From NCBI GenBank assembly GCA_009774175.1, contig VSNG01000001.1, positions 230,798 through 294,797 of the forward strand: a DNA stretch of 64,000 nt, in the 5' to 3' direction. The notes under the pieces are model-generated. The model made no database searches. It was given only the letters and a program-made list of their open reading frames with translations, and was not told where the DNA came from. This document shows, one piece after another, positions 26,043 to 36,058 of this stretch. This DNA is from Lachnospiraceae bacterium (lineage in GTDB: Bacteria > Bacillota > Clostridia > Lachnospirales > Lachnospiraceae). Position 1 is the first letter of the stretch. The number at the start of each line of letters is the position of its first letter. Position numbers and translations under genes: made by a program.

Positions 26043-29024
26043 TTATTTTCTCTGTCCGGTTCTGCGAAGTCGTCTCTTCCATCTTACCCAAGTCGTCTTC
26101 CGGTAAAAGAACATCGCCATCGCCGCAAAGAACAGTCCTGCACCGAGGAAATACTTGGGATGGATACTGTAATCGCCCGTATCCGGGGAAGCGTCCTTCT
26201 TTCCAAGGGATACAAACACAGCCTGACCGTCCCTCACGTCTGCCACCGCCGGACCTGAACCATAATTATAAATGCCGTAGCTGGAGAAATGAGCCGCCTC
26301 AAATGTCACTGCATCCTTGCCATTCAGGGACACAATCCGGCTGTCCGCCTCTTCCAGCTGGCCGTCTGCATCCAGACATACCACATGAAGATTCTCCTGC
26401 AATACCCCGAGAGGAAGCGGCATGGTGATCTCCACCCGCTGCTTGCCAAGGCCTGTAATCGGCACATTGGTCTCGGTATCCGTCATACTGATCTCATAAG
26501 CGTGCAGGGAGTGCGGCAGCTTATTGCCATAAATCGACTTATATACGTCTTCGATCTTTGTCTTCGCTTCCTCGCTGTCCGTAATATCAATCCGATAACT
26601 GCCCTCCGTGCCTTCCATTGTAGCCGTCACCGTACTGTCCTGCGGTATCGAGTAGCTGTAATTTTTCACAGTAATACCGGTTCCCTCAGGCTCCGGCGTT
26701 TCATCCGTCAGGGCGGATAAAGGCCCGGCCTCCAATGTATATTTGCGGTAATTGGCCGTTAACGTCTCTCCCGCTCCGGGACCGCCGCCCCGTCTGAACA
26801 AAATAGTCAGCGTACCGCCCTCTTCGGAGTCTTTTGCCGATTCGGACACATCGTCAGTAACGTCTGTCTCAACCGCAGCGTCGCCAGAAGCGTTTTCACG
26901 ATCCGCCGCATTATCAGCATCATCTACAGTATTTTCTTCCGCCGCGCCTTCTGCGCCCACAGAATCAGCGCCTGCGCCGCCCGATTTCGCACAGATCATA
27001 CCTGTAAAGTCATCATCCTTTATGGACAGACAACTTCCTGTCAGATCCGTCACGCCCGACGGAATCACATAAGTACGGGTTCCTGTAAATACCGGCCCCC
27101 TGTAGGTGTCGCGGTACAGCTTCGTAGCCGAGTCTTCATGGGAACGGGCCGGAAGCGTATCTCCTTCAAAAACAACCATGCCGTCCCTTATCTTCTCATT
27201 ATCAAAGGCCAGCAGACCGATCTGTTCTACGGAAGCGGGGATGGTTACTGCCTGCATCGGACACCCGGCAAATGCCCTGTCGCGAATCTGCCGTATGCCC
27301 TGTCCTCCCGTTAATGTCTCCAGATTTACGCAATTTTCAAAAGCGCCCTCTCCGATCACGCTGGTGCTGTAAGGAATTTTTACGGCCGTAATGCTGCTCT
27401 GTCCTTTAAAAGCCTCCGCACCAATCATTTTAACAGACTCGGGAATAACCACTTCACCGCCTCTGCCCTTATAAGCCAGCAGAATACCGTCGCCTACAAT
27501 CAGGAAATCACTGTCCGCGCCTGCGTTTGCCCTCCACTGTTCAAGCCATGGCGTTTTATCAAATGCGGAAACGCCAATTTCTTTCACGCTGTTTGGAATC
27601 ACCACATCCGTCAGTTCGTTGCAGTGATAAAATGCCGCATAGCCGATCTCTTCCACGCCTTCGGGAATCCTCGCAGAAGTAAGACCCGCCCTGGCATAAG
27701 CAAATTCACCGATTTTCCGAATGCCGGCAGATATTTCACAGGTTTCCCTGTCGTCGTCATAATAGGCCTGCGCCGCGATAATCTCACCGTTTACTACGGT
27801 ATATTTAGGAAAGGAACCACCCTTCGCATCCTCTGATCCCGCAAGCCCGGGAACCGTATCCAGATCAGGCTCTTCCACAACTGGCTCGCCGCCCATGGTC
27901 TCCCCCGTGCCGCCCACATTGACAGTGGCCTTCGCATTATCCACCAGCACATAGACCTCCTGCCCGACCACACGGGACTTGGCCTTCACACTGGGATCTT
28001 CCTCTTCTTCCATGGCATTCATATGGGACACCTCATGGTAATAATCCACCGGGCCCAAATTCTGTACCGTTTCCTCCTCCGCGCTGTTCTCACTGACGCT
28101 GTTCGGAATCGGCGCCTCCTCGTACTCAGACACGTCAATATCTTCCAAAACCAGTGAGTCCGCAAAGCTCTTCGCATAAGACCCGGTCTCCGCATGAATA
28201 TTCAATTTCGTACAGCCGTCAAAAGCAGTGCTGTGGATGGAACTGACAGAAATCGGAATCGTGATATCCCGCATTCTTACACAGTCCTCAAAAGCTTTCA
28301 TGTCAATGCTCTTCACAGAATAGGGAATATTCACTGCTTTCAGATTTTTGCAGTTGGAAAAGGCATAGCCGGCGATCTCAGCCACGTTGCTACTGATGCT
28401 CACATCCTGTAAATTATAATCGCCCCAAAAAGCGTAGGGCCTGATCTTTTCCACAGAAGACGGCATCTCAAAGTAATCCGCCTTTCGTCCTGACAGCACC
28501 TGATAAAGCACATTCCGACCCTTTTTATTGTAGATAGCGCCGTCTTCACAGACGAAATCCTCATTATCACTGGAAAAATCCACACCAGTCAGACTGTAAT
28601 CCCCTGCAAACGCGCCGTTTCCCAGACTCTTAAGGCCTGAGCCCACTGAAACGCTTTTAAGAGAAGGGCAGCCTGAAAACGCCGCATTCTCAATCACTTC
28701 CACGCTGTCCGGCACTGTCACGCTTTCCAGATTTGCACACTCGGAAAAAGCCCTTGCTCCAATGACCTCCACCTCATCACCCAAAGTTACGTGGCGCACA
28801 GAATCATTACCCGCAAAGGCTTCCGCTTCTATCCTTTTTACCTGATTGGAAAGAGACACGTCCTGCGCCGTGCCATTATACTTAACTAATGTAGTTCCAT
28901 CCATCTGAAAATCAGATGCGGCGGAGGAATCCTCCGCCTCCACATCTGATACAGGAATCTGTGTCACGGCAATCGCTGTCACCAAAAACAACGTGCCGAT
29001 CAGCTTTCTCAACTTTTTCCCCAT
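26043..29024 (-). CDS. Cell-surface BspA-like leucine-rich-repeat protein with sorting signal
   Basis: The 993-residue precursor has a signal peptide (MGKKLRKLIGTLFLVTAIAV) followed by two blocks of LRR_5/BspA-type repeats at about 35-280 and 400-640. Typical units are VEVIGARAFSECANLESVTV and VEEIGYAAFYHCNELTDVVI. After an acidic Asp/Ala-rich linker comes a domain of about 130 residues ending in AHFSSYGIYNYG. The C-terminus is SPDTGDYSIHPKYFLG, then a hydrophobic helix and an Arg/Lys-rich tail: a sortase-type sorting signal. The ATG at 29024 has AGGAGG upstream. It shares its C-terminal module and sorting-signal pattern with the upstream LRR protein and follows it after 36 bp. Confidence 0.88.
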   Translation of the reverse strand: MGKKLRKLIGTLFLVTAIAVTQIPVSDVEAEDSSAASDFQMDGTTLVKYNGTAQDVSLSNQVKRIEAEAFAGNDSVRHVTLGDEVEVIGARAFSECANLESVTVPDSVEVIENAAFSGCPSLKSVSVGSGLKSLGNGAFAGDYSLTGVDFSSDNEDFVCEDGAIYNKKGRNVLYQVLSGRKADYFEMPSSVEKIRPYAFWGDYNLQDVSISSNVAEIAGYAFSNCKNLKAVNIPYSVKSIDMKAFEDCVRMRDITIPISVSSIHSTAFDGCTKLNIHAETGSYAKSFADSLVLEDIDVSEYEEAPIPNSVSENSAEEETVQNLGPVDYYHEVSHMNAMEEEEDPSVKAKSRVVGQEVYVLVDNAKATVNVGGTGETMGGEPVVEEPDLDTVPGLAGSEDAKGGSFPKYTVVNGEIIAAQAYYDDDRETCEISAGIRKIGEFAYARAGLTSARIPEGVEEIGYAAFYHCNELTDVVIPNSVKEIGVSAFDKTPWLEQWRANAGADSDFLIVGDGILLAYKGRGGEVVIPESVKMIGAEAFKGQSSITAVKIPYSTSVIGEGAFENCVNLETLTGGQGIRQIRDRAFAGCPMQAVTIPASVEQIGLLAFDNEKIRDGMVVFEGDTLPARSHEDSATKLYRDTYRGPVFTGTRTYVIPSGVTDLTGSCLSIKDDDFTGMICAKSGGAGADSVGAEGAAEENTVDDADNAADRENASGDAAVETDVTDDVSESAKDSEEGGTLTILFRRGGGPGAGETLTANYRKYTLEAGPLSALTDETPEPEGTGITVKNYSYSIPQDSTVTATMEGTEGSYRIDITDSEEAKTKIEDVYKSIYGNKLPHSLHAYEISMTDTETNVPITGLGKQRVEITMPLPLGVLQENLHVVCLDADGQLEEADSRIVSLNGKDAVTFEAAHFSSYGIYNYGSGPAVADVRDGQAVFVSLGKKDASPDTGDYSIHPKYFLGAGLFFAAMAMFFYRKTTWVRWKRRLRRTGQRK

Positions 29025-29060
29025 AGGATTCCTCCTCGGGCTCATAAGTCCCTTACGCTT

Positions 29061-32000
29061 TTACTTCGCTGTCTTTCTTTTGTCCCGCCTCAGGAACAGA
29101 ATCATCGACAGACAAGCTAACCCGAGCGATAAGAACCACTTCGGATGAATCGGATCGCCGGTCTTGGGCGTCGTATCGAGCATACCCTCAACCAGATTGC
29201 CGGTATCCACATAAATCGTATAAGGCGAGAAATGAGTTGCCCGGAAACGAATACAAGGTACACCGTTAATGGTCGTGAAGTTTTCATTTAAGCTCTCTAA
29301 CTGATCGCCGTTTATAACTGCACCCGCCATATTGTTACCGCCGTAAGCCACCAGAGAATCCGGAATGGGAATCGTGATATCCACGGAAAGTCCCGTCGTA
29401 TCCGTAATCTTCGTGGTGCCGGTGGAATCGTAGAGACTGATGTCCATCGCATAGTACAGAATATTATCCAAAGTTCCGTATTTGTTAGTGAGAGCAGCCG
29501 CCACTGCGCGGGTTGCCTCATCAGTCTCGGAAATCTTTACAATAAAGTTATCCGTGGAACCGTTCACATTCGCCGTCGCCAGATCTCTGTTGGAAATACC
29601 CGGTTTTTCAATATCTACTCTGGTATTGCCGTCATCGCTGTCGCCCGTACTATTGTTGACCGTGTTGCTGCCGCCGCCTCCGCCAGTGCCGGAAGTATTC
29701 AGCCCACTGGGAGCTGTATCCTCCACATAATTTGCCTTAATCGTCACATTATTGGAAGGCATCGTAAAGGTTGTCGCCGGCATGCTCACACTTGCAAGAG
29801 TCACACCGTTTGACTCCGTCGTCCACTTGTCAAAACGCATTCCAGCCGCAGGTATCGCAGCCTGAATAATAACTGTCGTACCGGGCGCATAGCTTCCCGA
29901 ACCGCTTCCGCTCTCCACGAACACCGTGTACTGCCCTGCACCGCTTGTGGTGGAGGTGGTACTGGTGGAGCTGCTGGACGAGGAAGAGCTGCTTGAGCTG
30001 TTCTTACTGCTGCTGCTATTGCTACTCGATGTATTGCTGCTGGTTGTACCGTTACTCGTAGTGCCTGAACTGGTCGTACCGCCGCTTATGCCGCCGGGCG
30101 TATTTGTAGAACCGCCGCTGGTGGTCGTCGCTGCTTTATACAACGCAACAACTGTCATATTACTATTTATTACCGTCTGTGCCGTCCAAGCGCCTGTAGC
30201 ACCGGTTCCGCTGCTAAAGCCCATAGCTTCAAATCCGGCATGAACCGGGTGTAACGGTTCCGGCCATCCCATATCCGCAAAGCTCTTACCTGCATCTACA
30301 TAATACTTACCATCGCTCGGGTTGGAACCTCTGCCAGCCAGCTGCTGTCCGTCCACACCATCGTAGAACTCTACTGCCCACTTGCCGTCTACCGGCGTAC
30401 CGCCTTCAAAATGACCCTGGGCGTAGAAAATGCTATCTTCACGAATTGGCTTACTGATATCCGCATTATTCATACCAACCCAGTCTTCAAACGTCCAGCC
30501 CTCCAGCACGGGTCCTTCCGGTATGACTGCTTTTTCACCGTCCGTTACATACTGAGGATTGTCAAGGGCATTCCCCTCGTCATCCTTCATATTCTCAATC
30601 ACCTGATACTTGGCGTCATAGAAAGTAACTTTCCACTGTCTGCCAAGCGGATTGTCTTTATCGTAGTAAAGCTTATAGGCCTCTCCATACTCATTGACAT
30701 ATCTGACAACCGCCGAATTTTCATAGGCGCGCACGGTAGTCTGCACTGTCTTCTCCGTATCAAAGGCGCTGCCGGATATCTTAACCTCATCACCGTAGAT
30801 CGTCAGATCTCTCAGACTGTTGGCCCCTACAAACGCGCCCTTGCCGATATCGTTTGTGGTTGCAGGCAGAACAATTGTCTGCAGATTATCACAGTTTTTA
30901 AAACAGTCTTCCGGAATTACCGACAATCCTGCCGTATCGTTGTTGCCAAAATTCACCGCCGTCAGATCGTCGCAATCCTCAAACGCGCCCGGCTTGATGG
31001 CGCTGACGCTCTTCATGTTCGGATCCGTCGCCAGACTTACAATCGCCGGTCCGGCCTCTGTCTTTCTTCCTCTTGCAGACAGGCACTCCTCAATGGTCAG
31101 GGAACCGTCTGTATTTTTCGAGTATATAATGCCGTTCTCCGTGGTATAGTAGTCGTTATCGCCCACCGTAACCATCTCATAACAGCCTCTGAATGGCGCG
31201 GTGCCGATATCCGCACATGCGGGGCCAAGATCTACCGACAAAAGCTTCTCACAGCTGTCAAACGCATAATTCGGCAGATACTTCACGCTTTTCATGGTGA
31301 CAGACTCAATCAGGTCATTACCACGTTTATATTTCTCACCATTGTCCGCGCTCAGTCCATCGTCATAATAGCCGCTGAACAGACCCGGAACCGTTTTTGT
31401 GGAGCTGTCGGCATCCTGTCTGGCCGTGCTCGTATACATACGATAAACATCAGGATCCAGCTTACGCTCCAAATAAATTGCCGCATTGTTCTTATTGCGC
31501 TCAGAATCGTTAATGAAACCATAAACGTCTATGGATTCCACACCTTCCGGCACAACAATATTATGCACTGCATCCAGCAGACTAATTTCCTCCGCCGTCA
31601 GCTGTGGATAACTGGTATCTGCGCCGCCCACCTTGAAAGGATGTCTCGTATAATAGGGTTCCGGCGTATCCGCTGCATACGCCACAATCGGCTCAAACAG
31701 GAAATCTGCAATAGCTGCTCCAGTAGTGCTGCCGCCATCGCCACCGCCAGTCGTGGTGCCGCTGCCCGTGCTGTCACCACCGGTTGTTCCCCCGCTTGAG
31801 GTCGGCGGTACCGTACCTCCGGTCCAGGTTTCCTTATTAACATATTCCGGCGTTATCCACGGTCCGTAATTCTCAGAATCATATGCCGTCTCCTGGCCTT
31901 CCAGCCATTCAGTCTTAAACGCGTCTCTGCGGGAATCAAACGCTTCTCCGCTGTACTCAATATAGGACAGCGCTTCTCTCATCTTCTCGTAAGTGCCGTA

Positions 32001-34625
32001 GCTGCCGGCTTTTATATCATCCGCATACGCTTCGTTTAACAGCGAGCTTACCTGACTCATCTTCGGATAATCAAGCAGTGTCACCAAATCGGTATGCTCG
32101 TCGTACATTACCGTCAGGGAGGTCGGAATCAGGCTCTGATAACATACCCGAATACCTTCGGGCTCCTTGATGATATTATCTTTCGCCATCGCCCACTCAA
32201 AAGGCGCATAGCCCTTCACAATATCACCGTGGAAGGTCAGCTCCGTACTGCCGGTCTTAAATGCATTCTCACCAAACGGCTTAAAGGACTGATGTCCTCC
32301 TTTCGGAGAACTGAAAGTAACGTCAACTAAATTTTTACAGCCCTCAAAGGCATTAGACCCGATCTCTGTAACGGAGTTGCCAATATATGCCTTCTTTAAT
32401 TTTTCCCATCCCTGAAAAGCCGCAGGACTGATTACAGCAATCTGACTGTCGTCCTCAATTTTCAGCGACACTACATTATTATTTAAGCCTTTATCACTGA
32501 AACAATCTGTGGCTATCCCTGTCACATCTGTTTTTCCGACCTTAGAAGGAATTACCAGCGGGACATTGGACACCGGCGTATTCTGGTCTTTACGGGTACA
32601 GGAAGTCAGTACCCCCTTATTGTCCACACACATCAGATAGTCGCCGTTACTTATCTCATAATAATTCAATCCGTTCCTGATATACAGATATGGCACCACA
32701 TCGGACACCGCTGTTTTCGCATCCCATGTCGTCTTTCTGGGAGTTGCCTGATTTCTACCCTTATCCAGTTCCGGCCCCTGCACATAGAACTCCGGGTTGC
32801 TGACCATTCTAAACAATCCGCTCTCCAGAACCTCTATGTAAACAGTATTTCCGTCCTCATCTTTAATTTCATTTCCCTCAGCGTCCATAGCTGCCACTCT
32901 CTTATATTTCCCGGGGTCATAAGTTGCAAGACCGCAGGATCCGCTTCCATCGTCAGGAAATTCTACACATGCCAGATTATAACAGTTATAGAATGTATTA
33001 TCCGGAACCTTTGCCGTCCGATCTCTTCCGAAATCTGCCGGCATAACTACCTTGCTCAGATTAGTACGTCCCGCCAGAACGCAATCGCCAAGCCCCTTTT
33101 CATCCGTATCATACGCCTTTGCGATTTTAGACGGGAAGCGGAACTCTGTCATATTACCCGTTACACCAGTATAAGCCGCAAACGCGCCGTTGCCGATGGT
33201 GTCGATATTGACCGTCACATTCGTATTCCCTGCCTGTATGAAATTGGTGCTTTCCAGCGCAGTCGTATTATAAAACGCATACTGATCAATTCTCGCAGGC
33301 CGCGCGGTAATTTTTGAAAAATCCAAGGTTTTAAGCGATTCACAGTAAGCAAATGCACCTGGACCGATCTGATCAATGGTCGTCGGAAATACCACATCTG
33401 TCAGAGATGTGCCATAAAAGCTCTCAGTGCCAAGCTTTACTGTTGTCGGCGACGCGCCAAAATCTATCTTGGTCAGCTGGGTACAGTTTTTAAACGCACG
33501 GTCACCCACCTGCGCTACATTGACAAACGCAATCTCTTTGATAAAGGAATGTTCAAATGCACTCTTGCCAATATATGCCATTTCCTTCGGGATAACGAGT
33601 TTATTTACATTCTCTTTGTACATAAACGCCTGATCTCCGATACCAATAATGCTGGCATCAGAAATGTATTTCAGGCTCTGATCATCAAAATACCTGCCTT
33701 CCCCTTTCGCCTCTCCCGGAAGCAGTTTCGGAATATAAACGCGGCTGTTGGAGCCATCCGGGTTGGGATTGGCTGAATCAATTACCTCCACCAGTGAACA
33801 GCCTTTCAGATTGTTATGCCGATCACAGTAAAATTTAAGCCGTTGATCCGGCAGTAAATCTATTACCTTCTTTTTCAAATCCGGCGGCGCTGTCGGTTTG
33901 TTCTCCTGAACATGATTCGGGTCTTTGTTCCATGCATCTAAAGCAGTTTTATACGCCGTGTAAAGCCGTACATATTCGTCGTACGAGGATTTAAAATACT
34001 CCATCATAAACTGATCGTTTTCGTCCTCTGCATTCGGCTCGCCGCTCACAATGTATTCATGACCGCCAAACTGAGTCGGATCATCAGGATTAACAGCATT
34101 TTCCTTATAGAATTTATCATAGGTTGCCGCCTTGATTATATCATACTCATAAATTACGTTCGGATTCAGCGTAACCTCTTCCTGCTGATATGTATTATTA
34201 TAATTGCATATGATTCCTCTGTCGTTATTGTTAACTTTCGTCATAAAGAACTCAAACTGCCAGTCAAGCTGATACTTCCCGTCCGATAGCAAGGTAACGA
34301 CATTTGCTTTCTGAACATCCTTTGAAGGTGCCTTGGTTATATCAGGTCTCCCATCCGAGTCAAGGGGATAGGGATTTTTCAAACTCTTATTTTCACAGAT
34401 ATCAGCAAACGGACTCTTCCCGTTCTTTGGATCTTCCGGATATAAATACGCAGCCGGCTCAGCCGCTCGCACGGAAATGCCAGGATTTTCCGTCGCCGCC
34501 GCATTCTCCGGCACAGGAATCGCTGCCACCACCACAGCCGTGATCATCAAAACCGCCGCCAAACTGCGTCTGGCGGTTCTCCTTAATCTTCTCTTAGGCT
34601 TTTTTACTGCTGTCTTTTTTGCCAT
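29061..34625 (-). CDS. Giant BspA-like leucine-rich-repeat surface protein with sorting signal
   Basis: The 1854-residue precursor has a twin-basic, long signal peptide (residues 1-45). It has several blocks of LRR_5 repeats (about 300-560, 690-790 and 1030-1290; VTEIGSNAFEGCKNLVDVTF type) and a Gly/Ser/Thr-rich linker with poly-Ser near 1510-1570. An InlB-like beta repeat follows (FDKWTTESNGV, FTMPSNNVTIKANY), then the same C-terminal module as its neighbour (RATHFSPYTIYVDTG) and the sorting signal TPKTGDPIHPKWFLSLG. BspA-type LRR proteins of gut and oral bacteria often bind host or bacterial partners (family knowledge). The start has GAGGAG. It lies between a class B sortase and a second LRR protein. 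Confidence 0.9.
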   Translation of the reverse strand: MAKKTAVKKPKRRLRRTARRSLAAVLMITAVVVAAIPVPENAAATENPGISVRAAEPAAYLYPEDPKNGKSPFADICENKSLKNPYPLDSDGRPDITKAPSKDVQKANVVTLLSDGKYQLDWQFEFFMTKVNNNDRGIICNYNNTYQQEEVTLNPNVIYEYDIIKAATYDKFYKENAVNPDDPTQFGGHEYIVSGEPNAEDENDQFMMEYFKSSYDEYVRLYTAYKTALDAWNKDPNHVQENKPTAPPDLKKKVIDLLPDQRLKFYCDRHNNLKGCSLVEVIDSANPNPDGSNSRVYIPKLLPGEAKGEGRYFDDQSLKYISDASIIGIGDQAFMYKENVNKLVIPKEMAYIGKSAFEHSFIKEIAFVNVAQVGDRAFKNCTQLTKIDFGASPTTVKLGTESFYGTSLTDVVFPTTIDQIGPGAFAYCESLKTLDFSKITARPARIDQYAFYNTTALESTNFIQAGNTNVTVNIDTIGNGAFAAYTGVTGNMTEFRFPSKIAKAYDTDEKGLGDCVLAGRTNLSKVVMPADFGRDRTAKVPDNTFYNCYNLACVEFPDDGSGSCGLATYDPGKYKRVAAMDAEGNEIKDEDGNTVYIEVLESGLFRMVSNPEFYVQGPELDKGRNQATPRKTTWDAKTAVSDVVPYLYIRNGLNYYEISNGDYLMCVDNKGVLTSCTRKDQNTPVSNVPLVIPSKVGKTDVTGIATDCFSDKGLNNNVVSLKIEDDSQIAVISPAAFQGWEKLKKAYIGNSVTEIGSNAFEGCKNLVDVTFSSPKGGHQSFKPFGENAFKTGSTELTFHGDIVKGYAPFEWAMAKDNIIKEPEGIRVCYQSLIPTSLTVMYDEHTDLVTLLDYPKMSQVSSLLNEAYADDIKAGSYGTYEKMREALSYIEYSGEAFDSRRDAFKTEWLEGQETAYDSENYGPWITPEYVNKETWTGGTVPPTSSGGTTGGDSTGSGTTTGGGDGGSTTGAAIADFLFEPIVAYAADTPEPYYTRHPFKVGGADTSYPQLTAEEISLLDAVHNIVVPEGVESIDVYGFINDSERNKNNAAIYLERKLDPDVYRMYTSTARQDADSSTKTVPGLFSGYYDDGLSADNGEKYKRGNDLIESVTMKSVKYLPNYAFDSCEKLLSVDLGPACADIGTAPFRGCYEMVTVGDNDYYTTENGIIYSKNTDGSLTIEECLSARGRKTEAGPAIVSLATDPNMKSVSAIKPGAFEDCDDLTAVNFGNNDTAGLSVIPEDCFKNCDNLQTIVLPATTNDIGKGAFVGANSLRDLTIYGDEVKISGSAFDTEKTVQTTVRAYENSAVVRYVNEYGEAYKLYYDKDNPLGRQWKVTFYDAKYQVIENMKDDEGNALDNPQYVTDGEKAVIPEGPVLEGWTFEDWVGMNNADISKPIREDSIFYAQGHFEGGTPVDGKWAVEFYDGVDGQQLAGRGSNPSDGKYYVDAGKSFADMGWPEPLHPVHAGFEAMGFSSGTGATGAWTAQTVINSNMTVVALYKAATTTSGGSTNTPGGISGGTTSSGTTSNGTTSSNTSSSNSSSSKNSSSSSSSSSSSTSTTSTTSGAGQYTVFVESGSGSGSYAPGTTVIIQAAIPAAGMRFDKWTTESNGVTLASVSMPATTFTMPSNNVTIKANYVEDTAPSGLNTSGTGGGGGSNTVNNSTGDSDDGNTRVDIEKPGISNRDLATANVNGSTDNFIVKISETDEATRAVAAALTNKYGTLDNILYYAMDISLYDSTGTTKITDTTGLSVDITIPIPDSLVAYGGNNMAGAVINGDQLESLNENFTTINGVPCIRFRATHFSPYTIYVDTGNLVEGMLDTTPKTGDPIHPKWFLSLGLACLSMILFLRRDKRKTAK
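29925..30125 (-). repeat. Low-complexity Ser/Thr/Gly codon tract in the giant LRR gene
   Basis: The plus strand shows a run of gct, gag, gta and tgt triplets which on the minus strand encodes poly-Ser with Thr and Gly. It forms the flexible linker that would lift the LRR part away from the wall. Such tracts vary in length between strains by slippage. Confidence 0.7.
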
Positions 34626-34692
34626 GGTACTTTCTCCTCATTCCCTTACACATTTTTCTATACTTAACACTGTCACCAGCCGAAATAATTTG

Positions 34693-35913
34693 TCATTCTG
34701 ACTGTATCCTTTTCGCCACCACCACAAACCGCCCGTCCGGCTCGGAACTGTCGCAGGTGGACAGGGTCAGTATCTCATCTCCAAATGACGCCTTTACTCC
34801 GGTATCATACAAGGACAATGCCGCCATCTCCTGCATGTTTGACTCAAATTCCTTTTCCGAAGCAGCGTCAAAAAACTGATAATACTTAAACACCACCTCA
34901 TCTTCATTGTAAATCCGCGAGCGGAACACATACATAACCTGATAAAGTCCCTTCTCGTAGATCGTGTCAAAACGGATGATGGAATGCTTCTCACAGTATT
35001 CCTTACTGCTGTAGCTGTTCAGATTCCCAAACATTTTGCCGGACTTCATATGATGTCCGTAAATAATCAGATTTGTATTCCTGTGTACCACATCACAGGC
35101 GGCATCCATAAACAAACTGCCGTTTTTATCATATTCCTGATTAAAATTGTGATCCAGATAATACTCGTTATTGGCTGTCTGCATTACCGGATAGTCTATA
35201 ATGGTATCGTCAATTTTCAGCCATCCGATTAGCTTTTTATTTTTATTATATAGAGTCTCATACTCCGGAAGTACCTTGAGTTCCACATCATCTTCCTCGG
35301 TATAATGAATCGTAACAGGCTGTGCTGCCGTCATTCCCGCCAGAGCATTATTACCTTTCAGGGAAGCCAGCTCCTCATAATTCATCTGCGTCCTGTCTGC
35401 AAAATAGGAATACACACCAAAATAGCCAAAGCACCCCACTGCGATGATACCACAGAGGACAACCACCAGCTTACGGCGTTTTTCCCTTTTTTTCATTTCC
35501 TCCAGAATAGCCTTTTTCATGGCGCCATCGTAGTCATCCAACGACACCTGTGATTTTGATTTGATACTACCGTTCTTTTTCCCGGCAGAGCGCTTTGCTT
35601 CAGACGATTTACCCTGTTTTTTCTGCGCCTTTTTTCTGGCTCTTTTACCTTCGGGCAGTCTGCTGCTTTTCGTATATCCCTGACTCTTATACTTCTCTGC
35701 CAGCTCGTAAATCTCATCGTCAAAATCGTTTCCGATCACGCTCTCAAAACGATATTTTCCTTCTGCAAGCGCATCGCACAGGGAAATCACCTCTCCCGGC
35801 TGTTCCATATGGACGTTTGACTTAATCTCCTCTATGAGTTTCAGGTCACGCTTGGCCGCCTTGTATTCCGACTCTGTCCTGAATCTCCTTCCTGCCGCTT
35901 CATACCCCGACAT
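34693..35913 (-). CDS. Class B-type sortase with long cytoplasmic N-terminal extension
   Basis: The 406-residue protein has about 155 residues of charged, cytoplasmic sequence (coiled, then Lys/Arg-rich) before a single transmembrane helix (about 157-177). The sortase domain follows: the catalytic His in LIIYGHHMKSGKMFGNL, the Cys in ILTLSTCDSSEPDGRF and the Arg in the same segment. The SrtB-like insert NEYYLDHNFNQEYDKNGSLF is present. Sortase B enzymes are normally about 230-260 residues, so the extension is unusual. The ATG at 35913 has AAAGGAG. Both large substrates are encoded directly downstream, so this is probably their dedicated anchoring enzyme. Confidence 0.88.
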   Translation of the reverse strand: MSGYEAAGRRFRTESEYKAAKRDLKLIEEIKSNVHMEQPGEVISLCDALAEGKYRFESVIGNDFDDEIYELAEKYKSQGYTKSSRLPEGKRARKKAQKKQGKSSEAKRSAGKKNGSIKSKSQVSLDDYDGAMKKAILEEMKKREKRRKLVVVLCGIIAVGCFGYFGVYSYFADRTQMNYEELASLKGNNALAGMTAAQPVTIHYTEEDDVELKVLPEYETLYNKNKKLIGWLKIDDTIIDYPVMQTANNEYYLDHNFNQEYDKNGSLFMDAACDVVHRNTNLIIYGHHMKSGKMFGNLNSYSSKEYCEKHSIIRFDTIYEKGLYQVMYVFRSRIYNEDEVVFKYYQFFDAASEKEFESNMQEMAALSLYDTGVKASFGDEILTLSTCDSSEPDGRFVVVAKRIQSE

Positions 35914-35997
35914 ATGGGGATCGCTCCTTTGCCAGATGCTATATATGCCCCTGCAAAACATGCTTCGACACAGTTTGACCGAGTAGCATATACATTT

Positions 35998-36025
35998 ATT
36001 TTACTCTTTTTTATAGAATATGCAA
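35998..36025 (-). promoter_or_regulatory. Promoter of the sortase-LRR operon
   Basis: On the minus strand TTGCAT (36020-36025) is followed after 16 bp by TAAAAT (35998-36003), in an AT-rich gap between the DUF4037 gene and the sortase gene. It is the only convincing promoter upstream of the three-gene unit. Confidence 0.55.
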
Positions 36026-36058
36026 GTTTTTTATTTATGGTTTTTTGCTTTAAATAAT

